Source of the DNA: Ophiobolus disseminans | Taxonomy: Eukaryota > Ascomycota > Dothideomycetes > Pleosporales > Phaeosphaeriaceae | Assembly: GCA_010093685.1 (NCBI GenBank) | Contig: MU006216.1 | Location: 2,288,487-2,352,486 of the forward strand | DNA length: 64,000 bases | Direction: 5' to 3' | Notes under the pieces: generated by a model | Database searches by the model: none | What the model was told of the DNA's origin: nothing | The model's input: the letters and a program-made list of their open reading frames with translations, nothing else | In this document: positions 54,905-64,000 of the stretch, piece by piece | Layout: each line of letters begins with the position of its first letter | How positions within the stretch are numbered: position 1 is the first letter of the stretch | Made by a program: the position numbers and the translations under genes

Positions 54905-57685
54905 CTAGACCTGTGCGACCCAGCTCAGCAGCAACACATCCAATGCGACAACACCAGCGGCAATGCTCAGCACGGCGCCTTGGTGTATCCAACCCAGGCG
55001 CTCTCGTCTCGTCTTCATACTAATTATGGCGACTACGCAAAGCATGAGCGTACATATCGTGCCGACTAGAACCCCAATGTCTACGGCGCCTCTTTCTTTC
55101 TTGCGGCTTGTCATGGTCATGAGGCCGAGGATGGAATCGATGATCACGGCTGTGATTAGGCACGTTGAGTAGAAGCGCAACTTGGTCATCTCAGTCTTGT
55201 GTTCGCGGATCTCGAGCTCGCCGAGGAGTGTTCGACGCTCCTGGAGGGCTTGTGCATCGCGGTGCGGGTTCTGGAGGGACCGGAATAGGCTGCTGAAGTA
55301 GCCTTCCTGTGAGGGTCGGCTGTGGAGCGTTGGTAATGTCCCGTAATTCACACCGCGCGTAATGGGCGACTCGTCAAGGGTGTCGTCATCACTTGACTCG
55401 TCATCGGCCGCGGATTCTGGGTCTTCTCGATCACCTTTGGGTTTCAGCCCCAAAAAGCCTCTAGCCCATTTCTTGCATTTCTGCAATGTCTTTTGGCCTG
55501 GATAGTCAGATGTATCGGCTTCAACGAAGATATAGTATCCACCTGTATCGTCATCCTCGGGGTTATCATATTCGTTCCAGTAACGCTGCATTTCGGGCGC
55601 CTGCTCGGCCGATACCAGTGGAGGCGGGTAATCCGAGTATGGCTTCCGACGCTTCTTCCGGAAAGCTTGTAGTGGCGGAGGATCCACGAACTCCTGCGCT
55701 GAGGTGACGGATGATTCTCCATTACGAGATGCAAGGGGACTGAGTTGGCCATCGTAAGATGTGTTAGACGTTGAGGTCATTGGAGGACTACTTTGCGAAG
55801 TAGATCCAGTAGTACTGCCCATTGCTTTCCGGCTTCGCCTTTTCGCAGGCTCGGGTACTTTGCGGATATCTTGTTCCAATAAAGGTATCTGTGGACTGTT
55901 AACTCTACACAAAAACGGGGACCCGTTCTTCGCAGACAGAGCAGAGCCAGTGCGAAGTAAGGAAGCATTATCACTTACCCAGAAGGGCGAGGTCATGGAC
56001 GAAGGCTTGCAACATGCCCAGACAGCATGTGCTTCGATGGAAAATCCGCGAACGCGTTCGACCTGTACATGTCAGTTGGTCATTACACTGGTTCGGACAG
56101 ACGCCATACCAGGTGACTCCGATCGAGGGACTGGATTAAAGACGCAGCTTGAGTGCCTTCACGGCGGACCTCTAGTATAGCGTGTGGAAAGTCGAGAGCG
56201 TTCGAGCGTGCCGCAGTAGGCCACTGATCTCTACCAAGATCTTTGCTCATCGAGGCTTTCATATACACATCCTTGTCCAATGTTGCCCAGATACCTCCAG
56301 CGGGGTTGTTATGAAGACCAACCAATCGTGTGCGTTTCGAGCCGAAACCCACGATAGGTTTGACTTCGTCGTGGTCTGCCAGCCATTGTCGTACAGCAGC
56401 AACGTCCTTATCATCGCCGCCATTCTGATGGCGCACTTGGCCGTTTGATTCTTGGCCAGACTGTGTGTTAGTATCCAGGACGCTTGGTAAGGCTTTCATC
56501 CTCAATCTAGCGCTCTTGATATTGCTCGTACTTTGTTGTGGACCCTTTGTGTCATCGCAGACCACAACTGTAGCCTCTCCGGAGGAAACAAAATGAACAT
56601 TGCCAGCGGCTTTGAACACATTATTGCCCTTGGTGGCTTCGGTCGAGCCTATCGTGCTTGCGTTTTGCTTGATTGCAAATGCTTCAGCATGATCTAAGAC
56701 CAGCATGCCGACCTCCTCTTCCTTGCCCAGATACTGATCCGACGACGTATGGGTGCCACCAGTATACAAGCGCATTTGCTGAAGCAGCAACACTTGAGCC
56801 TCAACGAAATGATCAGGGTGTATCCAGTAAGTGGCTCTGTTCCCATGCGACCCGAGAGGTACGGTTGTCAAGGCCAAGTCGAAGTCTAGCTCATCTCCTT
56901 CCTCGAGGGTTCTTGAGATGCGTGCGGCCACTGACTGGGCATTGGCAGTACCGCAATCAGCCGCGCGCTCCCCGTCGTTGTCAAACACGGCGCGAAGAGC
57001 GCCGAGAACACCCATGTATTGATCAAGTAGATAGCCCAGGTCCAGCTGAAAGAGACTGTCCGGCTGGGTTGTGACTTGTTCCTTGAACGCATGGTGAAGG
57101 CCCTTATCCTTCGTCCAACGCTTGTACTTCTTCAAGATTTTGATGAAACCGGTCCGCTGAGTGACTTGAAAACGGGATAGCGACCGTAGTTCCTCTCCGG
57201 TCCTGCATCGTGTCAGTCTTGCATCCGCTGGGTACATGCTTTCAAATGCGCGTTGCCTACCTTGTTACGTCCGCATCGATCTTCGCATATCTTTCTACCG
57301 TCTTAGCCGGCAGAGGCGCTCCTGGTATATCAGCGCGCTGCTTTGAGCGTAGCTGTTCCAAGCTTTTGCTTATGTGGTCCAACCTCCGTTCGATCTCGCC
57401 GCTCTTGCTGCGTACAAACAAGTTGATCCGATCATGTTGTGCTTCTAGGACTTGGAGGAATGTATTGCGAAAGGCTCGTTCGGTGCTTTCGCCCTGGCCG
57501 GGTATCGATACGGCTCTGTTCGTGCCGGGGGTGGTTTGGTGTTTGATAAGGTCTTTCAGGTAGTCATAGTCTATGTTATCTGCGATGCGATTAGCACCTA
57601 GCGCCTTACACAGCAGCGTGTCGTAGCACTTACAGTGTCCCCATTCTGGCACAGACCTGGCGCGCAAGGAATCGCCAAACTTCAT
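54905..57685 (-). CDS. SPX-VTC-family protein (vacuolar transporter chaperone-like)
   Basis: Five exons: 57685-57634, 57579-57261, 57202-56110, 56062-55979, 55888-54905; 843 residues. The N-terminal SPX domain (MKFGDSLRARSVPEWGHYNI; RTGFIKILKKYKRWT) binds inositol pyrophosphates in relatives. The middle is a VTC/CYTH-type region with FPHAILEVRREG, then, across an intron, SHLVERVRGFS and, across the next, PFWIPLLEQDIRK; these junctions match the VTC pattern and prove that the two large frames are one gene. The C-terminal 110 residues hold three membrane spans (FYSTCLITAVIIDSILGLMT; VGTICTLMLCVVAIISM; VLSIAAGVVALDVLLLSW), DUF202-like. The RLxKxEGAxAxRxRWYG segment of the VTC4 polymerase is not seen, so it is more likely a regulatory, Vtc5-like subunit. 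Confidence 0.8.
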
Positions 57686-57770
57686 CTATGATACTCTCTG
57701 TAATTGAAGACGAGGACTTGAACGAAGGCAGAACTCCACTCGCGTCGGGTGCTCTATGACGCTCTTTGTG

Positions 57771-58122
57771 CTATGTTACACGGCAAGCGAGCGAACTGCG
57801 CGGAGTCAGAAAGCGGCTTCACAAACTAATGTTTCTCAACGGTCGCATGCAACGGAGATTGCATAGACTCAAGAATGGATAGAGCGAAGAGAAGGATAAG
57901 GCGGACTACTCACCGTGCTGTCGCAATTGGCGCGGGCTGATAAGAATACACAGCTAAGGAGCTGGTGCAGCCAAGATTTGATAGTGTGACGTAGGACCGA
58001 TTCGGCGTCGGCTGTGGGAGGTCAATCGCTGAAAGAGTGGAGTGGAAAGAGCGACACAGCGGCGGGCGCGTGGATATAGCCGTAGTGTACCGCAGCAACA
58101 AGGAGGGAAGTGTCAATGACAT
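57771..58122 (-). CDS. possible small mitochondrial protein (tentative)
   Basis: A minus-strand model: exon 58122-57914, donor GTGAGT right at its end, acceptor CGCAG, exon 57795-57771; 77 residues. The peptide begins MSLTLPSLLLRYTTAI and contains CRSFHSTLSA, very like a fungal mitochondrial presequence with its cleavage site. The rest has no known motif. It lies just upstream of the SPX/VTC gene on the same strand, so it may instead be chance or part of an unseen longer gene. Confidence 0.25.
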
Positions 58123-59572
58123 GGGAACGATGCGGCATTCGCGTACCTGTTGCAGGCGGCTCAACCAAGGTCGCGCTGGAAAAGATCCTGTTCTGTCATG
58201 ATCCCTGCCCATTGGCTCGCTTTGCGATGGCCCATGTGCGACGAGATGTCCAGCGCCGCTAGCTCGGCACATCCATCGGATCGCGAGCACGTTTGCGACC
58301 TCGTGCTACCAACGGCTCCCGTGAACGGCCGCCGCCTGGCCACAACCGCAAACGTGGCGGGCCTGATAAAGAATGTTGTGTCGCCGTGGGAGATTTCTGG
58401 ACGGTGTCCACGACCTTAGCACTGCCAGTCGATCGACACTGCCGCAATCTACTTGGATGTCCGAACATGCAAACTTATCATCTCAATGCGGCAAGAGAGC
58501 ACGCGCTCAGATATACAAACCTCCGTTATGCGTTCGCAGACCGCGTATCACAGAATCTGAGTGGCTGTCCAGCACATCGGTATCTGCACACAAGCAAACC
58601 GGGTCAGAACTTAGCAACGCCTGCAACCAAGCCACGCTTTATTGGCGGGTACTCAACCGCGGAAGAGCATTCAAGTTCCGAAAAAGGCCTGCAGCATACT
58701 GTGTTGGTGCATCACGATTCATGCGTCGTATCGAGTCGGGTTTCTCACAACACTGCACTGCGTCTCCACCCCACGATGCCGCATCTACAGGGTTCACGGC
58801 TGCCAGTGGGCCAAATGGTGCCATGCCCCACGAGACCCATAGTAAGGGGTGGTTGCGTGAACTGCGATGTTACACGGCCTGGATCGGCTTGTAAATCTTC
58901 GTTCTTTAAGGCATTGTACCACATGTTCACCGATATTCTTCATGTCAGTGGCGTAGGCACGCGACAGTCAGAATTTTGCTGTGTTCATACGCTTGCATAC
59001 GAGGTATGAGAAGCTTTGAGGAGCATTTGGTGCGGTGGGTCAACGGCACGGTGAGGGCGTTCGAGGTTAGGGTCGCTTACATCGAACCCACATTCAAATG
59101 GTGAGCTAGCTGCAGATAAGAAAATATGGAGACTGCAACTGCACCTTGATATGTCACTGGAAAAACTTGATTGGAGTTGGTTTTGTGTACCCTGTGCTGT
59201 TGCAATTATTCGTGCTCCGCTCCGAGGAAAACGTTTCCAAGGATTTGCTTGATTCGTGTTTTTTATGAATGGCTAGTGGCCAGCAGAGGTTTAGACCCTG
59301 TAAGTCATATGTCAGACACGAACCCTACCATCTCGTACATGTTCAAAGTCTCTGACATATGCCGTGCTCAAGAAAAGTGCAGTAAGCCATCGCTAGGACA
59401 AAGATCATCGGAACGCGCCGCCCGTTGAAGACGCTAGCTAGAGAAGTGGACCTCTTCGATCTTGGATACCATTTTCGCCACGGAGAACGCCGGAGTAACC
59501 TAATAGTACACACAGAGATCGAGACGCCCACACATATTCCGTTTTGACCGCCCACGCTATAACCAAAACCGT
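58123..59572. other. 1.4-kb stretch without a recognised gene
   Basis: Many overlapping short frames on both strands (58293-59009 plus is the longest), none with protein-like composition or a domain. Confidence 0.35.
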
Positions 59573-60593
59573 CTAACCTGGAGGAAGCAAGCTGCTATCA
59601 ACGATGTCTTCCGCCTCCTTAGCATCCATATCGTCCGTGTTGTGGAGCGGTGAACGGGGCAGAGCCATTAGGCCTATCTAATTGTTAGCATGAGTCAACA
59701 GTGGGTCTTTTGAGCTGATGCTAACCTGTCCGTGCAGACTCGAGAATACCAAAGGGAGCAATAAGCTTCATGAACGAGTCAATCCTCGTAGACTTTGCGG
59801 AAACCTCGACAATGCAGTTGTTGGTGCTGATATCGAGGACCTTGCCTCCAAACTGGTGCGTCATGAAGGTAATGGCTCGGAGATGCTCATGCTTGTGACG
59901 AAGCGCTTGACTGATGGCCAAGTTGGACGGGTGGAAGTCTCTCCTCAAAGAGTTGCTGGCAGCCTCTTGTGCCATCTGGTCACGTTCTGCGTCCGACAAC
60001 TCCTCGTCCGATGCTTCTGGCATCTGCGCCATGTCGCGGTGGTGGGACAACAGCTCCTCGAAGTACTCAGGACCGAGGATGGAGATCTTGGCAAGCAGCA
60101 GCTCACGCTGAACGAGAGGAGACTGGGTGTAGTCTAGCACTGCCCAGACAGGCACTAGGTCCTCCAGCTGGCGACGTGCTTGCTCTACCACACCGTCCTG
60201 GCCCTGGAGCACAATGGTCATGCGCGATAGGTCGTCTACCTCGGTGTTGCACACCACCAAGCTGTCGATGTTGAAGCCTCGGGCCGCCAGAATTCCCGAG
60301 ACACGAGAGAGTACACCAGGCTCATTTTGTACCAAGCAATTGAGGATATGGCGTTTCGGAGGGCTCTGGGAGGGCAGGGGTGTCTCATAGAGAATGTTGC
60401 TGACGGCGGCTGGCGCAGACCACGCCGGGGGGCGATCTTCGGTAGGGAGCGGTGCGATGCGGCGGTGCAGGGCCTTGTAGGCGAGCGCTTGGGTGGAGGA
60501 AGAGCTCGAGGCTCGTTGCTGCATGCGAACGGTACCAGCGCATTGTTTGCTGAGCAAGCTGCGCAGGGGCATAATCGCCCGTCGAGAAGCCAT
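59573..60593 (-). CDS. ILV6: acetolactate synthase regulatory subunit, mitochondrial
   Basis: Exons 60593-59726 and 59673-59573; donor GTTAGC, acceptor GATAG at 59674, phase 1; 322 residues. The small subunit activates Ilv2 and gives it feedback control by valine in branched-chain amino acid synthesis. Start ATG 60593 opens a Ser/Arg-rich mitochondrial presequence (MASRRAIMPLRSLLSKQ). The ACT domain follows: RHILNCLVQNEPGVLSRVSG (about 80-99) and RGFNIDSLVVCNTE. The second half has FGGKVLDISTNNCIVEVSAK. The terminal GLMALPRSPLH is completed only by splicing to the second AG, as in other fungal ILV6 proteins. A head-to-head promoter of 269 bp is shared with the KHDC4-like gene. Confidence 0.95.
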
Positions 60594-60862
60594 TGTGATG
60601 TGGACGACCACTCGGGGGGAGTTGGGGGTGTAGGTGACTGCCCGTGAGCGTCCTTTTTTTGCGGTGACGGAGACAGGCCAACTTCCCCGGACTGTGATTC
60701 ACCTCGAAATATCCGGCCGATGTTCGCAGGCCCGCCTAAGGCAGGGTGAACCGAGGCCTTGGCGCGCTACCATCACTTTCTTTGCCGCTAAGTCGCCTGC
60801 ACGTCAAACTGCCTTCAACGCTGCAACACCGCACCCTCAACCTTGCACGATACTGCGCAACC
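60594..60862. promoter_or_regulatory. shared bidirectional promoter, ILV6 / KHDC4-like gene
   Basis: Only 269 bp separate the two divergent start codons. No TGACTC (Gcn4/CpcA) site was seen in it, although ILV6 is commonly under general amino-acid control. Confidence 0.5.
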
Positions 60863-62837
60863 ATGTCTGACGAACGACGCCCGCGATCGCGCTTCGATAC
60901 AGAAGACACTGAGCGCCCTGCACGCTCGCGCTTCGACGCAGACCGTCGCTCGCGCTCGCCCGCACGGCGCGAATCCGAGTCGCATCGCGCGCGCAGCCCC
61001 GTTGCCCGTGAAGCTTCAGACAGCCCCGCCGCCTCCGGCCTCAAGAACAAGGCTGCGGCAGCGGCGGCCGCGGCGGCTGCGAGGATCAACGCGCAGATCC
61101 AGGCGAAGAAGGGCATCCAGCATGTCGACGTGCCGCCCATTCGCTCTGTACGTCGCCTGACACGGCCCTCGATGCCCTCCGCTAACAAGCCCAGGTCGCT
61201 ACTCCTCCAGTCGTCAAGTCGCCTTCTACCGGCCAGGCTGTCTCGAGCGAAATCTACCAGCAGGACGGGGACTATATCAAGGACATTGAGATCAACGACC
61301 TGCGTAATCGCTATACACTGACCAAAGGAGCTGTACAAAAAAGGGTAAATAACTTTTGTCTGCCACTGATTCTCCAGGATCATGCCTTTCCCTCCCCGTC
61401 GCTGCGCTGCATACCTTGTGTGGCACCGTGATGTTGGAAGCTAGCTTTTTGTTTGCAACCTCTCCTCGTGGGAGTAGAGCTTACTTGATCTTCTAGCCGA
61501 CCCACCCGATTTTCAAATGCTGACCTTACCTGTGACATCTAGATCAAAGACGACACTGGCGCCGGTACGCAACCCCGCACACATTACCTAACGATTGTAG
61601 AACAACTTGCTTATCCATGTCCAAGATGTTACCACTCGTGGAGAATACTATCCTGACAAGAACATGGCCACAGCTGCTGTAAGTACACCCTATCCGAAGT
61701 TCTCGGGGCTCTGACTAACAACACAACAGAACCCTCCGCTCTATCTCCGCGTCACCAGCACCTCCAAGGAAGGCCTTGACAAGGCTACCTTGATGATCGA
61801 AGACATGATGAAAGAAGATCTGCCTAATCTCGTAGATGAACGACGCTTCCGTCGTCGCGAACCGGAGCAGTTCGAGCGCGACGAATTTGGTCGAGTATGT
61901 CATGCTAATTTGCACTTTCTCATTATGCTAACATGCATAGCGCAAATGGCCGGAAGAGAAAATCTCCGTAGGTCTCGAGCCAATTAGTGGCTTTAACCTG
62001 CGAGCACAGGTCGTCGGTCGTGGTGGCGACAACGTCAAATACATCCAGCAAGAGACCAGCTGCAAAGTCCAGATCAAAGGACGTGGCTCAGGTTTCATGG
62101 AGCCCCAGTCAGGTCAAGAGAGCGAGGAGCCCATGTATCTTCACATCGCCGGGCCCCGCCCTGAAGGTGTCGCCCAGGCGAAGAAACTCTGCGACGAACT
62201 GCTCGACAAGGTAAAGGCAGACTACCAAGCTTTCAAGGACCGCCCACCGCCAAGTCGCAGCTATGGTGACCGCGATGGTGGTTACTCAAATGGACGCCCA
62301 GGTTACGGCGATCGAGGTGACCGCGGTGACCGTGGTGACCGAGACCGAAGCCAGAGCTACGGATACGGTGGAGGTCAAGGCGGCTATGGAGGCTATGGAG
62401 CCGGATATGGAGGCGCTAACGATGCCACAACGCCCGTCGCAGCCGCAGCTGTTGACCACAACGCCACGGCTGTCGACCAGAACGCTCAGTATGCTCAGTG
62501 GGCTGCTTACTATGCTCAGAATCCGGCCGAAGATCCCTATGCAGCCTATGGTGGCTTCGCCGCCGTCATGGCCCAGTACTCCTCTCAGAATCAGACGACT
62601 GCAGGGTATGGTGCATACTATGGTCAAGCTGCTTATGGTCAGACACAGTCTCCCGCGCCTGGAGCTGGAGCTCCTCCGCCACCTCCGCCCTCGGATCCCT
62701 CTGGTGGTTATGGAGCGCCGCCACCGCCACCTCCGCCTGCTGCCTCACCTCCCGGCTACAGCGCGGTTCGTATAATACCACCGATACCCTAATTGATTGG
62801 CTGACGTTGACAGGTCCCTCCACCACCCGGTCTGTAA
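60863..62837 (+). CDS. KH-domain RNA-binding protein, KHDC4-like
   Basis: Seven exons: 60863-61147, 61195-61344, 61545-61566 (22 nt), 61626-61678, 61730-61894, 61941-62765, 62814-62837; 507 residues. The family (human KHDC4/BLOM7) binds RNA and takes part in pre-mRNA splicing. An RS/RD-rich N-terminus carries an Ala run (AAAAAAAAAARINAQIQAKK). Two KH-like segments follow: DLRNRYTLTKGAVQKRIKDD joined to TGADVTTRGEYYPDKN, and a second with loop GRGG in RAQVVGRGGDNVKYIQQETS (about 246-265). The tail is Gly/Tyr/Asp/Arg repeats, then Gln/Ala/Tyr and poly-Pro, ending GYSAVPPPPGL through a 24-nt last exon. The 22-nt exon 3 is supported by frame and by the conserved TGADVTTRG join. Confidence 0.85.
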
Positions 62838-63266
62838 GTCTGTTAAACGACTGTGATCGAGCACTTACGACAGACTGTATTCGCCTCAGCACTTCAGCCT
62901 GAGCTGTCTTTGGACACGTTTGAGAAGATTTCGTACGGAATAAGCAAGCTAACTTCGGCGCACCGCTGCTGACGCTTAGCTGTATCTCTCTGGTCTCATT
63001 TTCTTGGCTTGCCATTAGTAGAATTAGGATACCAAATGCGATGATGATCTTTCCACAATCGTCTTCGAATCAGAGATTGAATGATGGCGAATTCATAATA
63101 CAAGCTCTTCTGCCGAGACTTTCCAAACGCCCCCAAGTCAAAGCAAAATATCTGTATACAAAAGAACAGACCGAGGGCTATCCAACCCTCTTCCCAAAGC
63201 CTGTGTTGATACACCTAGCTATATGCACACCCATCCCCTTGCGAATCCACCTCAAAACAAACCCCT
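62838..63266. other. convergent 3' intergenic region
   Basis: Between two convergent genes. Nothing recognised. Confidence 0.4.
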
Positions 63267-63998
63267 TCAAAACCTAACATTCGCCCCAATTTTCCCGCCC
63301 TGAAACCAAATTTTCTCATTCCACTCCCCAATCCTCACGCCCACATGCGCAAAGGCAGTCAGTTTCAACTGCCCACCGAGCGCCTTCTTAATCGCGCCAA
63401 AGCCGATGCTGCTGCCGCTCCAGTCCACAGGTATACGCGGACTCTCGCTCAGACCGGGCGGGACCGCAAAGGGCAGGTCGTACAGGATGACGCCCGCGGG
63501 GTGCTCTTCGTAGTACGCCGTGGCGTTCATGTGTGTGATGAACATTGTTGTGCGCTGGAAAGGGGAGTTCAGTGTGAATGTCGCGGTGGAAGATATGATG
63601 TGCATGGTAGCTGATTTGATAAAGTGTTCGCGGCCGTCGTCGTCTGGGTCGGGTTCGGTAGGGTCTGCGTTGGGGTCTTTGGGGTGCGAGAGGTGTGGTG
63701 CGGGGAGCGTGATTGGGTATTTGGACATGAGGTTGCCGAGGCCTGGTTGTGCGGGTATGGTGCCGTTGTGGGCTTGGAGGGTGATGGATGTGTTGAAGCC
63801 GGAGATATATTGGGAGAGCATTTCTGCGCCGACTTCTTTTCCTTTTGCGCCGCTGTTTGTGTAGGGGTCCCATAGGGCGGTGGCGATCAGGTTGGTGTTG
63901 TTTCCGGGTTTGACGTTCATGTCTTTGATGAGGGCTTGGCCGAGGACGGTGCCGTTGACAATGATGTTGATGCTGAAGAACGGAACGGTTGCGGAGTA
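63267..63998 (-). CDS. DUF3712-type protein, 3' part (partial)
   Basis: The frame is open to the right edge of the window; this is the C-terminal part (about 243 residues) of a larger gene. The segment VNGTVLGQALIKDMNVKPGN followed by TNLIATALWDP matches the pattern of DUF3712 proteins, which are membrane-anchored LEA-like proteins related to the yeast vacuolar protein Tag1. It continues with FNTSITLQAHNGTIPAQPGL and MFITHMNATAYYEEHPAGVI, and ends in a strand-rich module (FGAIKKALGGQLKLTAFAHV). Several N-glycosylation sites fit a lumenal location. The transmembrane segment would be in the missing 5' part. Internal ATG 63920 is not the start. Confidence 0.7.
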   Translation of the reverse strand, partial: YSATVPFFSINIIVNGTVLGQALIKDMNVKPGNNTNLIATALWDPYTNSGAKGKEVGAEMLSQYISGFNTSITLQAHNGTIPAQPGLGNLMSKYPITLPAPHLSHPKDPNADPTEPDPDDDGREHFIKSATMHIISSTATFTLNSPFQRTTMFITHMNATAYYEEHPAGVILYDLPFAVPPGLSESPRIPVDWSGSSIGFGAIKKALGGQLKLTAFAHVGVRIGEWNEKIWFQGGKIGANVRF

Positions 63999-64000
63999 AT

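Noticed and set aside
54905..55996. Separate three-span membrane protein gene
   Set aside because: It is the 3' part of the SPX/VTC gene; the upstream exon and both junctions match the VTC family pattern.
58293..59009. 238-codon plus-strand frame
   Set aside because: Composition is random (high His, Cys and Arg); it overlaps several other frames of similar length and has no motif.
60746..60862. Upstream start for the KHDC4-like protein
   Set aside because: The extension is Leu/Arg-rich and lies in the shared promoter; ATG 60863 has the better context and gives the family's RS-rich start.

Overview
The window looks like nuclear DNA of a filamentous ascomycete, most likely a Dothideomycete of the Pleosporales type. 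Nearly all genes carry short GT-AG introns (about 45-165 nt). Several products are ascomycete specific: a MIC12-type MICOS subunit, an SPX/VTC-family protein, an ILV6-type acetolactate synthase subunit and a DUF3712 protein. Genes are closely spaced on both strands with no operons. The taxon is inferred from style and content, not from a marker gene.

Left third (1-22.8 kb), accessory in character. A Ty1/copia retrotransposon (about 2.2-7.4 kb) is interrupted by three in-frame stops. It is flanked and followed by six small paralogs of the F-box-like / 2EXR / DUF7730 type. All six share a phase-2 intron just before the (L)LRLPxE core, and at least two are broken. A decaying minus-strand gene with 21-bp coding repeats lies at 8.6-9.8 kb. 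Between these sit housekeeping genes: ethanolamine-phosphate cytidylyltransferase (CDP-ethanolamine pathway), a conserved fungal hypothetical and the NatA catalytic subunit. A small secreted six-cysteine protein lies at 17.5 kb.

Middle (22.9-38.2 kb). A small metabolic group holds a peroxisomal acyl-CoA oxidase, a BAHD-type acyltransferase and an ACSF3-like acyl/malonyl-CoA synthetase. The oxidase and the synthetase both end in the peroxisomal signal AKL, so acyl activation, chain shortening and acyl transfer could be linked; this is inference, since no PKS or NRPS is present. Next come a putative HExxH metallopeptidase, a dienelactone hydrolase, a secreted Thr/Ser-rich protein and MIC12.

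Right third (38.6-64 kb), mostly core genes. These are a large proline-rich protein, phosphopantothenoylcysteine decarboxylase (CoA synthesis), an orphan with internal repeats, a 38-residue membrane microprotein and a secreted S41-like peptidase with a GPI-type tail. Then follow mitochondrial FAD glycerol-3-phosphate dehydrogenase, the SPX/VTC protein, ILV6, a KHDC4-like RNA-binding protein and the 3' part of a DUF3712 protein running off the window. Exon boundaries were built by eye from splice sites, reading frame and family knowledge; no alignment or transcript data were used.
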